64,000 nt of DNA, from NCBI GenBank assembly GCA_947500295.1, contig CANMRM010000006.1, positions 186,001 to 250,000 on the forward strand, written 5' to 3'. Shown piece by piece: positions 36,974 through 46,525 of the stretch. This DNA is from an uncultured Kordiimonas sp. Lineage in GTDB: Bacteria; Pseudomonadota; Alphaproteobacteria; Sphingomonadales; Kordiimonadaceae. Numbering within the stretch: position 1 is the stretch's first letter; the number at the start of each line of letters is the position of its first letter. The notes under the pieces are model-generated. The model worked only from the letters and a program-made list of their open reading frames with translations. It did not search any database and was not told where the DNA came from. The position numbers and the translations under genes were made by a program.

Positions 36974-38917
36974 TTACTTGCCCATACGATCAAGGATCTC
37001 TTCAGCTTCGTCCATCAGGCGGTTCATTCGGTTGATGAGTGTGGTGTATGGGAGGTCGGACGTGAGGTCGACACCGGCTTTCACCAGAAGAGGGTGGGGA
37101 TATTCAGAGCCACCGGCCTTCAGCGTATTGATATAATCGTCGCGGGCGGTCGCGTCGCCAGCCAGCATGCGCTCCGCGAACATGGTGCCGCCTGAGATAC
37201 TGGTCGCATACTGGTAGACATAGAAATTGAAATAGAAGTGGGGAATGTAGGCCCACTCAATCGCGTAGGCATCGTCAATGTTCATGACGCCTTCATCGTG
37301 CCCGTGATATTTCTTCAAGAGGTCCAGGTAGACTTCAGTCATACGGCGGCCGGAAAGAGCCTCGCCTGCCTCTGCCATTTCGTGAATTTTGAGTTCAAAT
37401 TCAGCAAACATGGTTTGCCGGAAGAACGTGCCGCGAATGCCTTCAAGCGCCCGGTCGATATAATAGAGCCTTTCTTCGTCCGAGAGGTCCTTGGCCAGCA
37501 TATATTCCTGTAGCAACACTTCATTGGTTGTGGATGCCAGTTCTGCGGTAAAGGTTGTGTAACTATATGTTTCATATGGGTTGTTGGCGCGGGCTAACAA
37601 CGTGTGCACAGCATGCCCCCACTCGTGCGAGAAGGTGCTAACGTCCTCAAAACCCTTGTTATAGTTCAAGAGAACGTAAGGGTGCACATCATAGCCTGCA
37701 CCCTGCATATAAGCGCCTGAGCGTTTGCCAGGCTGTGGATAAACATGCATCCAGTCCGCACTGAGGCCCTGTTCCAGAAGTGTCAGATATTCGTCTCCAA
37801 ATGGTGCCAGTGATTCAAGGGTCAGCTTGGTGGCTTCCTCGACAGAGAATTCCGTGTCCAACTGAGTGGTCTCCGGATAAATGTCGTAATAGTGGAGGTC
37901 CGGCAAACCCATCATCCGTTGCCGGAGTTTCAGGTACCTGTGCATCGACGGCAGGTTTGCGTTTGCCGCATTGACCAGGGCTCTGTAGACGTCAGTTGGA
38001 ACATTGCTGTTTGAAACCGCTTGTTCGAGCGAGTTTTCGTACCCTCTGGATTTTGCTGTAAAGATATGAGTTCTTACAAGCGTATCCAGTGTCTGGCCAA
38101 AGGGTGACTCGTAAGTTTTCCAGGTCTTCCAGAATGTATCGAAAACCTTTTTGCGGTCCTGCCGGTTTTGAACAGCCCTGTACCGCGTATAGGCGGCCTG
38201 ATTAAGCGTTATGACCTGCTCATTTGCCAAGGTAACTTTGGGCCAGGGAATGCCGGCAGTACTAAGCAGCGTATATATGCGTTGTGGTCCTGAAAGAACT
38301 TCGCCAGCGTTTGCCAGGACCGACTCAGCCTCACCGCCCAGCGTATATTGCTTTTGTCTCAGGATGTCCCGCAGTTGAAAGGCATGTTTTGTTAGGCCAG
38401 CTTCCTGGGCGATAAATGCTTCTATCTTTTCACCGCCGACTTCGAGTATTTCAGGTGCAATGAAAGCTGTTTGTTGCCCAAGGGCAGCGAACATGCTGCG
38501 CGCAAGCCCAAGTCTCTCCTGCCCGTCTGCATTGCGCAGGTCTTCATCCCCGCCGAGTGAGGCGTAAATGAACACGCGTGCCGCTTCTTTGTTGATTGCA
38601 GAGATGGCATCAAATGCGGCAAGCAGGCTTTCAGCACTGTCACCGAGCGTGCCCTGGTATTGAGCAATTGTCTGGATTTCAGTGTTAATGCGTTCTCGCT
38701 CTGCATTCCATGCATCCAGTGTTGGGTAGAGGTCCGTCAGGTCCCAGGAGATTTGCTCTTGTTCATTTTCCTGAACCATTGCGGCTGATGCGCTGGAAAC
38801 GGGCACAGCCAACGCGATAGCGATTGCCAGTGCGGATGCCGCGGTTTTTCCAAGTTTGAATTGCATGTATTCCTCCCCGAAGTCTTGTTCGTTTCGATTT
38901 TTGTCTTTATTCACCAA
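36974..38917 (-). CDS. M3-family oligoendopeptidase F-like peptidase
   Basis: FSHEWGHAVHTLLA zinc motif (HExxH), oligoendopeptidase F-like; N-terminal signal-like segment; internal Met MQFKLGKTAASALAIAIALAVPVSSASA is the likelier start. Confidence 0.9.
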   Translation of the reverse strand: MVNKDKNRNEQDFGEEYMQFKLGKTAASALAIAIALAVPVSSASAAMVQENEQEQISWDLTDLYPTLDAWNAERERINTEIQTIAQYQGTLGDSAESLLAAFDAISAINKEAARVFIYASLGGDEDLRNADGQERLGLARSMFAALGQQTAFIAPEILEVGGEKIEAFIAQEAGLTKHAFQLRDILRQKQYTLGGEAESVLANAGEVLSGPQRIYTLLSTAGIPWPKVTLANEQVITLNQAAYTRYRAVQNRQDRKKVFDTFWKTWKTYESPFGQTLDTLVRTHIFTAKSRGYENSLEQAVSNSNVPTDVYRALVNAANANLPSMHRYLKLRQRMMGLPDLHYYDIYPETTQLDTEFSVEEATKLTLESLAPFGDEYLTLLEQGLSADWMHVYPQPGKRSGAYMQGAGYDVHPYVLLNYNKGFEDVSTFSHEWGHAVHTLLARANNPYETYSYTTFTAELASTTNEVLLQEYMLAKDLSDEERLYYIDRALEGIRGTFFRQTMFAEFELKIHEMAEAGEALSGRRMTEVYLDLLKKYHGHDEGVMNIDDAYAIEWAYIPHFYFNFYVYQYATSISGGTMFAERMLAGDATARDDYINTLKAGGSEYPHPLLVKAGVDLTSDLPYTTLINRMNRLMDEAEEILDRMGK

Positions 38918-39192
38918 ACATTAAGCAGATCACTCACATGATGACAATAAAGATGGTCGTCATTTAAGCGGGCATATTGCTGATAGCGTGTTTGTTACTG
39001 AATTTGAAGTTTCACCATTTCACTAATTTGAGTAAGTTTGTGGACACTTTCAGTTTGATGCCAACATGCGTAGTGGTTCAAATATGTTGCGACGGAGTGC
39101 AGTGATCATGCGACCGGTTTTGCAATTGAGGCTGGACAGGCGCAAGATCATGAAAGACTGATCCGTCTTTTTGGGGAGGATGGGCAATCAAT

Positions 39193-39861
39193 ATGGTTGC
39201 AGGAAATTTAAAGACACTGCTGGTCCCGGTTTTGGCGGGGCTTATTGTATCTGCGTTTGTTGGCAGGGCTGCTGTTGCAGGGTCTCTTGCTGTGCTGGTG
39301 ACCAATGATAATGGCCAGCCGCTTGAGCATGCAGTGGTTACCTTGTCGCCGAAGTTTGAACTGAACGCTGCCATGTCTGATGCAGCCGAAACCGAAATGC
39401 GGCAGGAAAATACACTTTTTGCCCCGTTCGTTTTGCCGGTTAGGTCCGGCACCAGGGTCAGTTTCCCCAACTTTGATGAAGCGCGACACCATGTGTACTC
39501 ATTCTCAAAGGCGAAGCGTTTTGAGTTACGCCTTTATGGCAAAGACGAAACGAACTCTATCGAGTTCGACCAGCCCGGAGTTGTTGCTCTGGGCTGCAAC
39601 ATTCACGACAACATGCTCGCTTACATATATGTGACCGATGCGCCCATATATGCCAAAACTGACGCAGACGGACGCGTGGTTTTTTCCGGACTGAAGAACG
39701 GACGCTATGATGTTGCTGCCTGGCACCCGGGAGAGCGACGGAACGGGGCTCCGGACCCTAAAGAGGTGAATGTGGGCGAAAGCGGGGCGGAAGAAACGAT
39801 CGCTGTCCGGTTGCGGCGTGTTTGGGGCCAGCAACGCCCGCCAGCTGACGGGCAGTATTAA
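39193..39861 (+). CDS. Cupredoxin-like secreted protein (annotated in relatives as methylamine utilization protein)
   Basis: Signal peptide; VSFPNFDEARHHVYSFS...GVVALGCNIHDNMLAYIYVTDAP (His + CxxHxxM candidate type-1 copper ligands). Confidence 0.75.
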   Translation: MVAGNLKTLLVPVLAGLIVSAFVGRAAVAGSLAVLVTNDNGQPLEHAVVTLSPKFELNAAMSDAAETEMRQENTLFAPFVLPVRSGTRVSFPNFDEARHHVYSFSKAKRFELRLYGKDETNSIEFDQPGVVALGCNIHDNMLAYIYVTDAPIYAKTDADGRVVFSGLKNGRYDVAAWHPGERRNGAPDPKEVNVGESGAEETIAVRLRRVWGQQRPPADGQY

Positions 39862-39862
39862 C

Positions 39863-42193
39863 ATGGCAAAAATGCGATTTCAGACCAAGCTGACCATCGT
39901 TTATGTTGCACTGTTTCTGGCGGTGCAAAGTGTTGTTGTACTCGCGATCTATTCTTCGGTTACACAAAATGTTCGTGACCAAATTCGTGATCAGCTCTCG
40001 GCCTCAGCACGTGTCTTTGATCAGATCATCGGGAATCGCGTAGAGGTTTTCGGGTCCCGGGCTCAGGACCTCTCGAAAGATTTTGGTTTTCGCCAAGCCG
40101 TTGCCACGCGCGACGGAGCAACCATCGAGAGCGCTCTCGTCAACCTGATAAATCGGTTGGACAATGATGCTGCCTTTGTTATCGACCTCGATGATGAACT
40201 TGTTGCGATCGCAGGGAGCAGGGTGATTGCGCAAGACGCTGTGACGCTGCCAGACAGCCTCAAGGAAGCGGCCCAGGATGACGGCTATGCCGCCAGGTTT
40301 GTTGCGATTGACGGCGAAATCTTTGAAATTGTAATTGCCCCCGTGGAAGCGCCCGTGACAATTGGATGGGTCGGACTGGCGGTTCGGCTTGATGAGCAAG
40401 TGGCAGGTGAGCTGAAAGAGTTGTCCCCGATTCAGCTGGAAATTGCCTTTATCTATGAACAGGAAACCGGCCCCCAGATGGCGACAGCTACGGCGCAGGG
40501 GCAAGGGATCAGGGACCTTTTGTCTGCGCAACAAGGACATGATGTTGCGGATGAGTTCGACAGTTCCATTGCGGGTCAGGACTATATGTTCAGACGCCTG
40601 TCAATTGAAGACGATTTCTCGGACGGGGATCATGTGGATGCTCTCCTGTATTACTCCGTAGATGTTGGGCTGACACCGTTCCAATCATTGGTTATTGCGC
40701 TGGTATCCATTCTGGCCATCGGGCTCATCATGTTGTTTGTTGGCAGCATTGTCGTGGCGCGAGGCATTACGCGGCCGCTGCGTCTGCTGGCGCGGGCCGC
40801 ACAGAAAATATCCGCTGGCGACTATCAGGAAGTAACAGCACCGGCAAAAGACGAAGAGATTTACCGCCTGACCGGTAGTTTCAACCAGATGATCAATGCT
40901 GTGCGGGAACGGGAAGAGCGGATCACGTTTCAGGCCAGCCATGATAGCGAGTCCGGTTTGCCGAACAGGGTTTATTTTGAAGAGCAGATTGGCCCGCTGA
41001 TCAAGCAAAGCGCGCCGTTTGCGCTGGGTGTCGTGGAAATCCAGCAGATATCAGAGTTGAGGGCGGTTTTGACACAGGAACACATGACCGAACTGGTTCG
41101 TGGTGTTGCTCATCGGTTGAACGGCATTTCCATCAACCATCTCTCGCAATTGTCGGGCGACAGTTTTGTATTTGCTCATACCAGCAATGGCAAAGCCGAT
41201 GTTTGTTGCACCATGATCGTGAACAGCTTTGCCGAGCCTCTGCCGGTGGGCGACCTGATGGTGGATTTGCGTGTTAGTATTGGTATGACCAATTTCCCGG
41301 AAGATGGAAAAGATGTTTCGAGCCTCGTGCGGCACGCCAATTCCGCGCTTGATGGTGCTCGTGTTTCTGAACAGCGTTTCAGTTGGTATGATGCTGAATT
41401 GAGTGCGGCCCAGAAAGACAAATTGTCCATGATGGGTGACCTGCGTGAGGCCATCAACAATGGCGAGCTGAAATTTGCCTATCAGCCGAAACTGGATTTA
41501 GCCACCGGTAAAATTTCGTCGGTTGAGGCCTTGATGCGCTGGATCAGTCCGTCGCGCGGATTTGTACCCCCGGATGAGTTTATCTCGATGGCGGAAAAAA
41601 CCGGGGATATCAGAAGACTTACAGACTGGGCGTTGGAGACTGCCGTCAAGCAGGTGGCAGAATGGAGAAAAGAGGGGACCGAGCTGGCGGTTGCGGTCAA
41701 TCTTTCTACTACCGATTTGATGAACAGTAGGTTGCCGCATCAGATTCTGGATCTTTTGAAAAAATACTCGGTGCCGGCGTCATTTTTGAAACTTGAAGTG
41801 ACGGAAAGCGCGGTTATGCACGATATGTCCAGGGCGCTGGACGTACTCAATATGCTAAGCGCGATGGGGCATTCACTCTCGATTGATGATTACGGGACGG
41901 GTTATAGTTCGCTGAGCTACATCAAAAGCCTGCCTGTTAGTGAAATCAAGATCGACAAGTCCTTTGTGTTGAAGCTTGCGGAAGACGAGGAAGACAAAAT
42001 ACTCGTCCGCTCAACCATCGAGCTTGCCCATAACCTGGGGCTGCAGGTGACCGCAGAAGGTGTTGAAAACGAAGAATCGGTGACGTTGTTGAGTGGATAT
42101 GGCTGCAATACGCTTCAGGGCTATCATATTTGTCGCCCGATCTCGAGCGACGATCTGCGCGAGTTTTTGAAAGAGTTCGACCATGCAGGGTGA
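39863..42193 (+). CDS. Membrane sensor with periplasmic CACHE-like region, HAMP, degenerate GGDEF and EAL domains (probable c-di-GMP phosphodiesterase)
   Basis: TM segments near N-terminus and at ~FQSLVIALVSILAIGLIMLFVGSIVV; HAMP; SGDSF replaces GGDEF; EAL motifs VEALMRW, AVNLST, LEVTESA, SIDDYGTGYSS, EIKIDKSFV, TAEGVEN all present. Confidence 0.9.
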   Translation: MAKMRFQTKLTIVYVALFLAVQSVVVLAIYSSVTQNVRDQIRDQLSASARVFDQIIGNRVEVFGSRAQDLSKDFGFRQAVATRDGATIESALVNLINRLDNDAAFVIDLDDELVAIAGSRVIAQDAVTLPDSLKEAAQDDGYAARFVAIDGEIFEIVIAPVEAPVTIGWVGLAVRLDEQVAGELKELSPIQLEIAFIYEQETGPQMATATAQGQGIRDLLSAQQGHDVADEFDSSIAGQDYMFRRLSIEDDFSDGDHVDALLYYSVDVGLTPFQSLVIALVSILAIGLIMLFVGSIVVARGITRPLRLLARAAQKISAGDYQEVTAPAKDEEIYRLTGSFNQMINAVREREERITFQASHDSESGLPNRVYFEEQIGPLIKQSAPFALGVVEIQQISELRAVLTQEHMTELVRGVAHRLNGISINHLSQLSGDSFVFAHTSNGKADVCCTMIVNSFAEPLPVGDLMVDLRVSIGMTNFPEDGKDVSSLVRHANSALDGARVSEQRFSWYDAELSAAQKDKLSMMGDLREAINNGELKFAYQPKLDLATGKISSVEALMRWISPSRGFVPPDEFISMAEKTGDIRRLTDWALETAVKQVAEWRKEGTELAVAVNLSTTDLMNSRLPHQILDLLKKYSVPASFLKLEVTESAVMHDMSRALDVLNMLSAMGHSLSIDDYGTGYSSLSYIKSLPVSEIKIDKSFVLKLAEDEEDKILVRSTIELAHNLGLQVTAEGVENEESVTLLSGYGCNTLQGYHICRPISSDDLREFLKEFDHAG

Positions 42194-43460
42194 TAGGCGG
42201 ACAGCATTGGTGTCACTGATGTGTATGGGCTCTGTCGGGTTTTCCGGTGCAGCTTTGTCGCAAGACAATGGCCCCGTCGTTGACGTTGAATTGTTCACTG
42301 ACCTGCGTATTGCCCACGCAGACGGAGAACCCACGTGGCTTGATGATTGGCTGGGTAAGGGGCGTTTTGGCGGCAAGCTGGGCGGTGACAGCCAGACAGA
42401 TGTTGAAATTGCGGAAATTGCCGCTCTCGTCGATGTGGAATTCAATTGGGAGTGGTCTGCGTTTGTTCACGCAAAATTTGACGAAATCCAGGATGGCCCT
42501 GTTGACCTTGTAGAGGCTTATTTGAAATATGCACCGACGCCGACGTCCCGCACACGCTACAGTTTTCGGGCAGGCCTTTTCTTCCCGCATATCTCCCGCG
42601 AGAATGTTGGGGTTGCCTGGACCAGTCCATATACCATTACGCCGTCGGCGATAAACTCCTGGGTGGGCGAGGAGATTCGCACGCTCGGCCTAGAGGCAAA
42701 AGCCAGCATCCGACGCGAGACGCATCAGATTGACCTGACAGCTGCGGTGTTCGGTTTTAATGACCCTGCAGGCACCTTGCTGGCATTCCGCGGCTGGGCA
42801 CTGAACGATGTAAAAGGGGGGGCGTTTTCTCAACTGCCCCTCGCGCCGCTACCGCAAATCGGCCCGAACGGTACCTTTGTGGCTCAGCCGTTGTGGGTTG
42901 AACCGGTTGCTGAAATCGATGACAGAGTTGGTTTTTATGCGTCAATTGACTGGACCTACAATCGCAACTGGAAGCTGGGTGCCTTCTATTATGATAACAG
43001 GGCAGACCCCAATATCGTTGAGCAGGAGCAGTATGGCTGGGATACACGCTTCTGGAACTTTTATGCAGAAGGAGACGTACTTCCCGGTGTCCATCTGATT
43101 GCCCAATATATGACCGGTAATACCAAAATGGGCCGGATCGTGCCGGCGACAGGCACTCGCTATATCGACCTCGACTTCGACTCAGCTTTTGTTTTGGCGT
43201 CTCATAAATGGGATGTGAATCGGGTCTCGGCTCGTTTTGACTGGTTTGAGACCACCGACTATGCCTTTGTGCGCCGGGACAACAATAATGAAGCTGGCAT
43301 TGCACTAACAGCCGCATATTCCCGTGAGCTCGGTCGGAAAAGCACGATCATCGCCGAATATCTGTATATCGACAGCAAACGCCCCGGGCGCCGGGACATC
43401 GGATTTGCCCCGGACCAGTCCCAAAGCATTTTCCAGCTGGCGTTCCGCCATCGTTTCTAG
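42183..43460 (+). CDS. Putative outer-membrane beta-barrel protein
   Basis: Signal-like N-terminus; alternating amphipathic strands; C-terminal ...SIFQLAFRHRF ending in Phe; start overlaps stop of EAL gene by 11 bp. Confidence 0.68.
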   Translation: MQGDRRTALVSLMCMGSVGFSGAALSQDNGPVVDVELFTDLRIAHADGEPTWLDDWLGKGRFGGKLGGDSQTDVEIAEIAALVDVEFNWEWSAFVHAKFDEIQDGPVDLVEAYLKYAPTPTSRTRYSFRAGLFFPHISRENVGVAWTSPYTITPSAINSWVGEEIRTLGLEAKASIRRETHQIDLTAAVFGFNDPAGTLLAFRGWALNDVKGGAFSQLPLAPLPQIGPNGTFVAQPLWVEPVAEIDDRVGFYASIDWTYNRNWKLGAFYYDNRADPNIVEQEQYGWDTRFWNFYAEGDVLPGVHLIAQYMTGNTKMGRIVPATGTRYIDLDFDSAFVLASHKWDVNRVSARFDWFETTDYAFVRRDNNNEAGIALTAAYSRELGRKSTIIAEYLYIDSKRPGRRDIGFAPDQSQSIFQLAFRHRF

Positions 43461-44542
43461 GAAGTGTGATCGGGCTCGAGCAATACATCCTTCACAGATA
43501 CCGCTTTGATCAGTGCAAAAACGTCATCACCTTCCTTGAGTTTCAACCGGTCCACGGTCGGAATTGCGATGCTGCTTTTGATGATGCCAGCTGACGGCTG
43601 CAGGGCAAGGTGGACAAACGCGTTGGTCTCATGCTTTTCAATCTGCTCAATCCGCGCTGGAAGCTGATTTATAATGCTCAAGTCCGGTATCCGGGATTTG
43701 GAAATGGAGACGTCGGATGACAGAATACGGAGCATCACAACCGACCCGACCGCCTCCCCGCCGTCCGGAAGCACTATTGCGCTGCCGTCAATATCAACAT
43801 GTATCGTGCCATTTTCACGGGCTATAACCGCTCCGCGAACCAACTGGCCCGCATCATCGAGGCCCAGCAAGCGTGCACACTCGGGGCTGCCTACAATATC
43901 TTCAAGCTGACCAGAGGCCACGATTTCACCGGGTGCCATCAGCAAAGCATTGTCAGCGACGGCGAGCATGTCTTCCAGGTGATGGGTGACAAACAGAACC
44001 GGCACACCTTCCTCTCTGTTCAGGCGCTTTATCAATGGCAGGATTTCCTGCCTGGATTTCGGGTCAAGTCCCGTCATCGGTTCATCCAAAATCAAAAGAC
44101 GCGGGCAGGCGGCAAGGGCTCGCGCGATGGCAACACGGCGTCGCTCACCGCCTGACAGGGTTTCCGGCATTCGGTCCCGCAAAGCCTGGCATCCAGTGGT
44201 GTTGACGGCTTTTGCGCAGCTTTCCGGCGAAGATGCGGGCGAAAATGCAATATTTTGCTGAACAGTTAAATGTGGAAACAGGCCAGCGTCCTGCGCTACC
44301 AGGCCAATAGAGCGTGTTGCTGCCGGAATAAAAACGTTCTTCTTCGCGTGAAACAGTGTCTCACGGCCGAAGCGAATATGACCTCCCGCCGCATGATCCA
44401 GGCCTGCCAGAAACCGGGCGAGGGTGGTCTTGCCGGCACCAGAAGGCCCGATAAGTGCAGTTACGCCCTGTGTCAGAGACATTTTGGCCCGGGCATGTCT
44501 GCCATTCTGGGTCCAGAGAATATCAGCGTCCAAGAGCATCAA
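43457..44542 (-). CDS. modC: Molybdate ABC transporter ATP-binding protein ModC
   Basis: ALIGPSGAGKTTLARFLAGLD, ETLSGGERRRVAIARALA, LLILDEPMTGLD; C-terminal TOBE-like region. Confidence 0.9.
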   Translation of the reverse strand: MMLLDADILWTQNGRHARAKMSLTQGVTALIGPSGAGKTTLARFLAGLDHAAGGHIRFGRETLFHAKKNVFIPAATRSIGLVAQDAGLFPHLTVQQNIAFSPASSPESCAKAVNTTGCQALRDRMPETLSGGERRRVAIARALAACPRLLILDEPMTGLDPKSRQEILPLIKRLNREEGVPVLFVTHHLEDMLAVADNALLMAPGEIVASGQLEDIVGSPECARLLGLDDAGQLVRGAVIARENGTIHVDIDGSAIVLPDGGEAVGSVVMLRILSSDVSISKSRIPDLSIINQLPARIEQIEKHETNAFVHLALQPSAGIIKSSIAIPTVDRLKLKEGDDVFALIKAVSVKDVLLEPDHTS

Positions 44543-44551
44543 TCCGGTCCC

Positions 44552-45229
44552 TCATTTGGTGCGTGTGTTTTTGCGTTGCAGCCATTCTGCAATCAACAGA
44601 CTTCCAACAGCAGGTATCAGGCTGAGAAAAGCCAAACGAAGGCCTGCCTCTTCACCGCCTGGTGACTGTGCCGCCGTATACAAGGCAAGTGGCAGGGTTT
44701 GGGTAAGGCCTGGAATGTTGGCAGCAAATGTAATCGTTGCGCCAAACTCCCCGATTGCTCGCGCGAAACCCAGTACTGCCGCAGAAATCATGCCTGGCAG
44801 AGCCAGTGGCACACTGACGCGAACAAACCGCGAAAAACCATCTACGCCCAGCGTTCTTGCTGCGTCGGCGTAAGACGGATGCTCCGCTTCAAAGGCTTGT
44901 CTGATGCTGCGAACCATCAGGGGGAAGGCCATGATGCCACTGGCGATGGCCGCCGCTACCCACGTGAAAGCAGGGTTTAACCCCACCGACTGAAGCCATG
45001 CCCCGACCGGACTGGTAATCGAAAACAGAAGCAAAAGAGCAAAACCCACAACAACTGGCGGTACAATAAGCGGTAACTGGATTGCCGTATCGACAAGAAG
45101 CCGCACCCTGGAGTTCGTGTGGGCGAGCCAGTATGCAATTGCCACTGCCGGCGGTATGCCGGCTGCCGTTGCAACAAGCGCAACCTTGACGCTCAGGAGC
45201 AGGGCTTCAATTTCAAATGGCTCCAACAA
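44552..45229 (-). CDS. modB: Molybdate ABC transporter permease ModB
   Basis: 225 aa permease; IQLPLIVPPVVVGFALLLLF, ARAIGEFGATITFAANIPGLTQTLPLALY typical ModB. Confidence 0.92.
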   Translation of the reverse strand: MLEPFEIEALLLSVKVALVATAAGIPPAVAIAYWLAHTNSRVRLLVDTAIQLPLIVPPVVVGFALLLLFSITSPVGAWLQSVGLNPAFTWVAAAIASGIMAFPLMVRSIRQAFEAEHPSYADAARTLGVDGFSRFVRVSVPLALPGMISAAVLGFARAIGEFGATITFAANIPGLTQTLPLALYTAAQSPGGEEAGLRLAFLSLIPAVGSLLIAEWLQRKNTRTK

Positions 45230-45241
45230 GAACTCGTCCGT

Positions 45242-46423
45242 TCATGCGCCGACGTGTCGAGTATATCGATCGAACCCTGCCTCCAGGTCGGCAATCAGGT
45301 CGTCAGGGTCTTCAAGTCCAATATGCAGTCTCAATAACGGGCCGGGGGCCTGCCATTTGGTGGCGGTCCTGAAATTGCTGGGGTCGCTTGGTAAAATCAG
45401 GCTCTCGTAGCCTCCCCAACTAAAGCCCATCTTAAACAGTTTCATGTCATCGACCAGCGCGGCGGTGTCGGGGTAGGAGCCTTCTTTAAGCACGATCGCA
45501 AATAGCCCGCATGAGCCCTTGAAGTCTCGTGCCCAGGTGGCGTGTCCCGGGCAGTCTTCAAACGCAGGATGCAGGACTTTTTCCACCATCGGGTGTTTTT
45601 TCAACCAGGCGGCAACGACCAACGCATTTTCCTGATGAGTTTTCATGCGCACACCAAGCGTTCTAAGCCCGCGCGATGTCAGGAAAGCATCGTCGGGCGA
45701 CACCATGTGTCCCATTTGAAACGCAGTCCGTTGAAGCTTTTTCCAGGCAGGTCCTTTTGCGCTTGCACTGCCGATCATGGAATCAGAATGCCCACCAATA
45801 TATTTGGTGCAAGCTTCTACTGAAATATCAATACCATGCTCTAATGGCTTGAAAAATAAAGGTGTTGCCCAGGTGTTGTCAGTGATGGTGCTGACGCCCT
45901 TTTCCTTTGCCGCCGCAACGATTGCCGGGATGTCCTGAACTTCAAATGTCAACGAACCCGGGCTTTCAGTCACTATCACGCTCGTATTGGGCTGAATGAG
46001 ATTGGCAATGTCCGCACCCAGCAGGGGGTCATAGAATTGAGTTTCTATGTTCATAGCTTTCAGCATGCCGTTGGCGAAGGTGCGTGTTGGCTCATAAGCA
46101 CTGTCGGTAATGAGTATATGGTCGCCGGCTTTCACCAGTGACAGGATAGCCGTTGTTACAGCTGCGATGCCGCTTGGAAACAGCATTGTACCATCTGCGC
46201 CTTCAAGCTCCGTCAGGGCTTCTTCAAGCGCCCACTGCGTCGGTGTGCCTTTGCGGCCGTAAAACAGATGTTTGGCGGAAGGGTCGGCGATACGTTCGCG
46301 AAGCTGTGCATAGCTGTCGAACAGACAAGTGGACGCCCTGTACACCGGTGGGTTTACAATACCGTGCGTCCATTCCTTGCGTCTGCCGCCGGTAACCAGT
46401 TTGGTGTCCTCATTGTCAGCCAT
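45242..46423 (-). CDS. metC: Cystathionine beta-lyase (Cys/Met metabolism PLP enzyme)
   Basis: KLVTGGRRKEWTHGIVNPPVYRASTCLFDS, YGRKGTPTQWALEEALTELEG, EACTKYIGGHSDSMIGSA; typical MetC. Confidence 0.9.
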   Translation of the reverse strand: MADNEDTKLVTGGRRKEWTHGIVNPPVYRASTCLFDSYAQLRERIADPSAKHLFYGRKGTPTQWALEEALTELEGADGTMLFPSGIAAVTTAILSLVKAGDHILITDSAYEPTRTFANGMLKAMNIETQFYDPLLGADIANLIQPNTSVIVTESPGSLTFEVQDIPAIVAAAKEKGVSTITDNTWATPLFFKPLEHGIDISVEACTKYIGGHSDSMIGSASAKGPAWKKLQRTAFQMGHMVSPDDAFLTSRGLRTLGVRMKTHQENALVVAAWLKKHPMVEKVLHPAFEDCPGHATWARDFKGSCGLFAIVLKEGSYPDTAALVDDMKLFKMGFSWGGYESLILPSDPSNFRTATKWQAPGPLLRLHIGLEDPDDLIADLEAGFDRYTRHVGA

Positions 46424-46424
46424 A

Positions 46425-46450
46425 TGTCCTCCGTCAGATTATGGAGGACA
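46425..46450 (-). promoter_or_regulatory. Shine-Dalgarno-sequestering hairpin immediately upstream of metC-like ORF
   Basis: Perfect 8-bp inverted repeat TGTCCTCC-ataatctgac-GGAGGACA (minus strand) with GGAGGA just upstream of the ATG (minus-strand ATG at 46423..46421). Confidence 0.5.
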
Positions 46451-46525
46451 GACTATTGGGGAACGTGCCTCGCTGCAACGTCGGATTTAAGGCAGGGCGG
46501 CGCGTTTGCCGCCCTGAGGCCATTT

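Noticed and set aside
46424-46520. SAM-II riboswitch upstream of the cystathionine lyase gene
   Set aside because: Leader does not show the conserved SAM-II sequence elements; only a simple SD-sequestering hairpin is supported.
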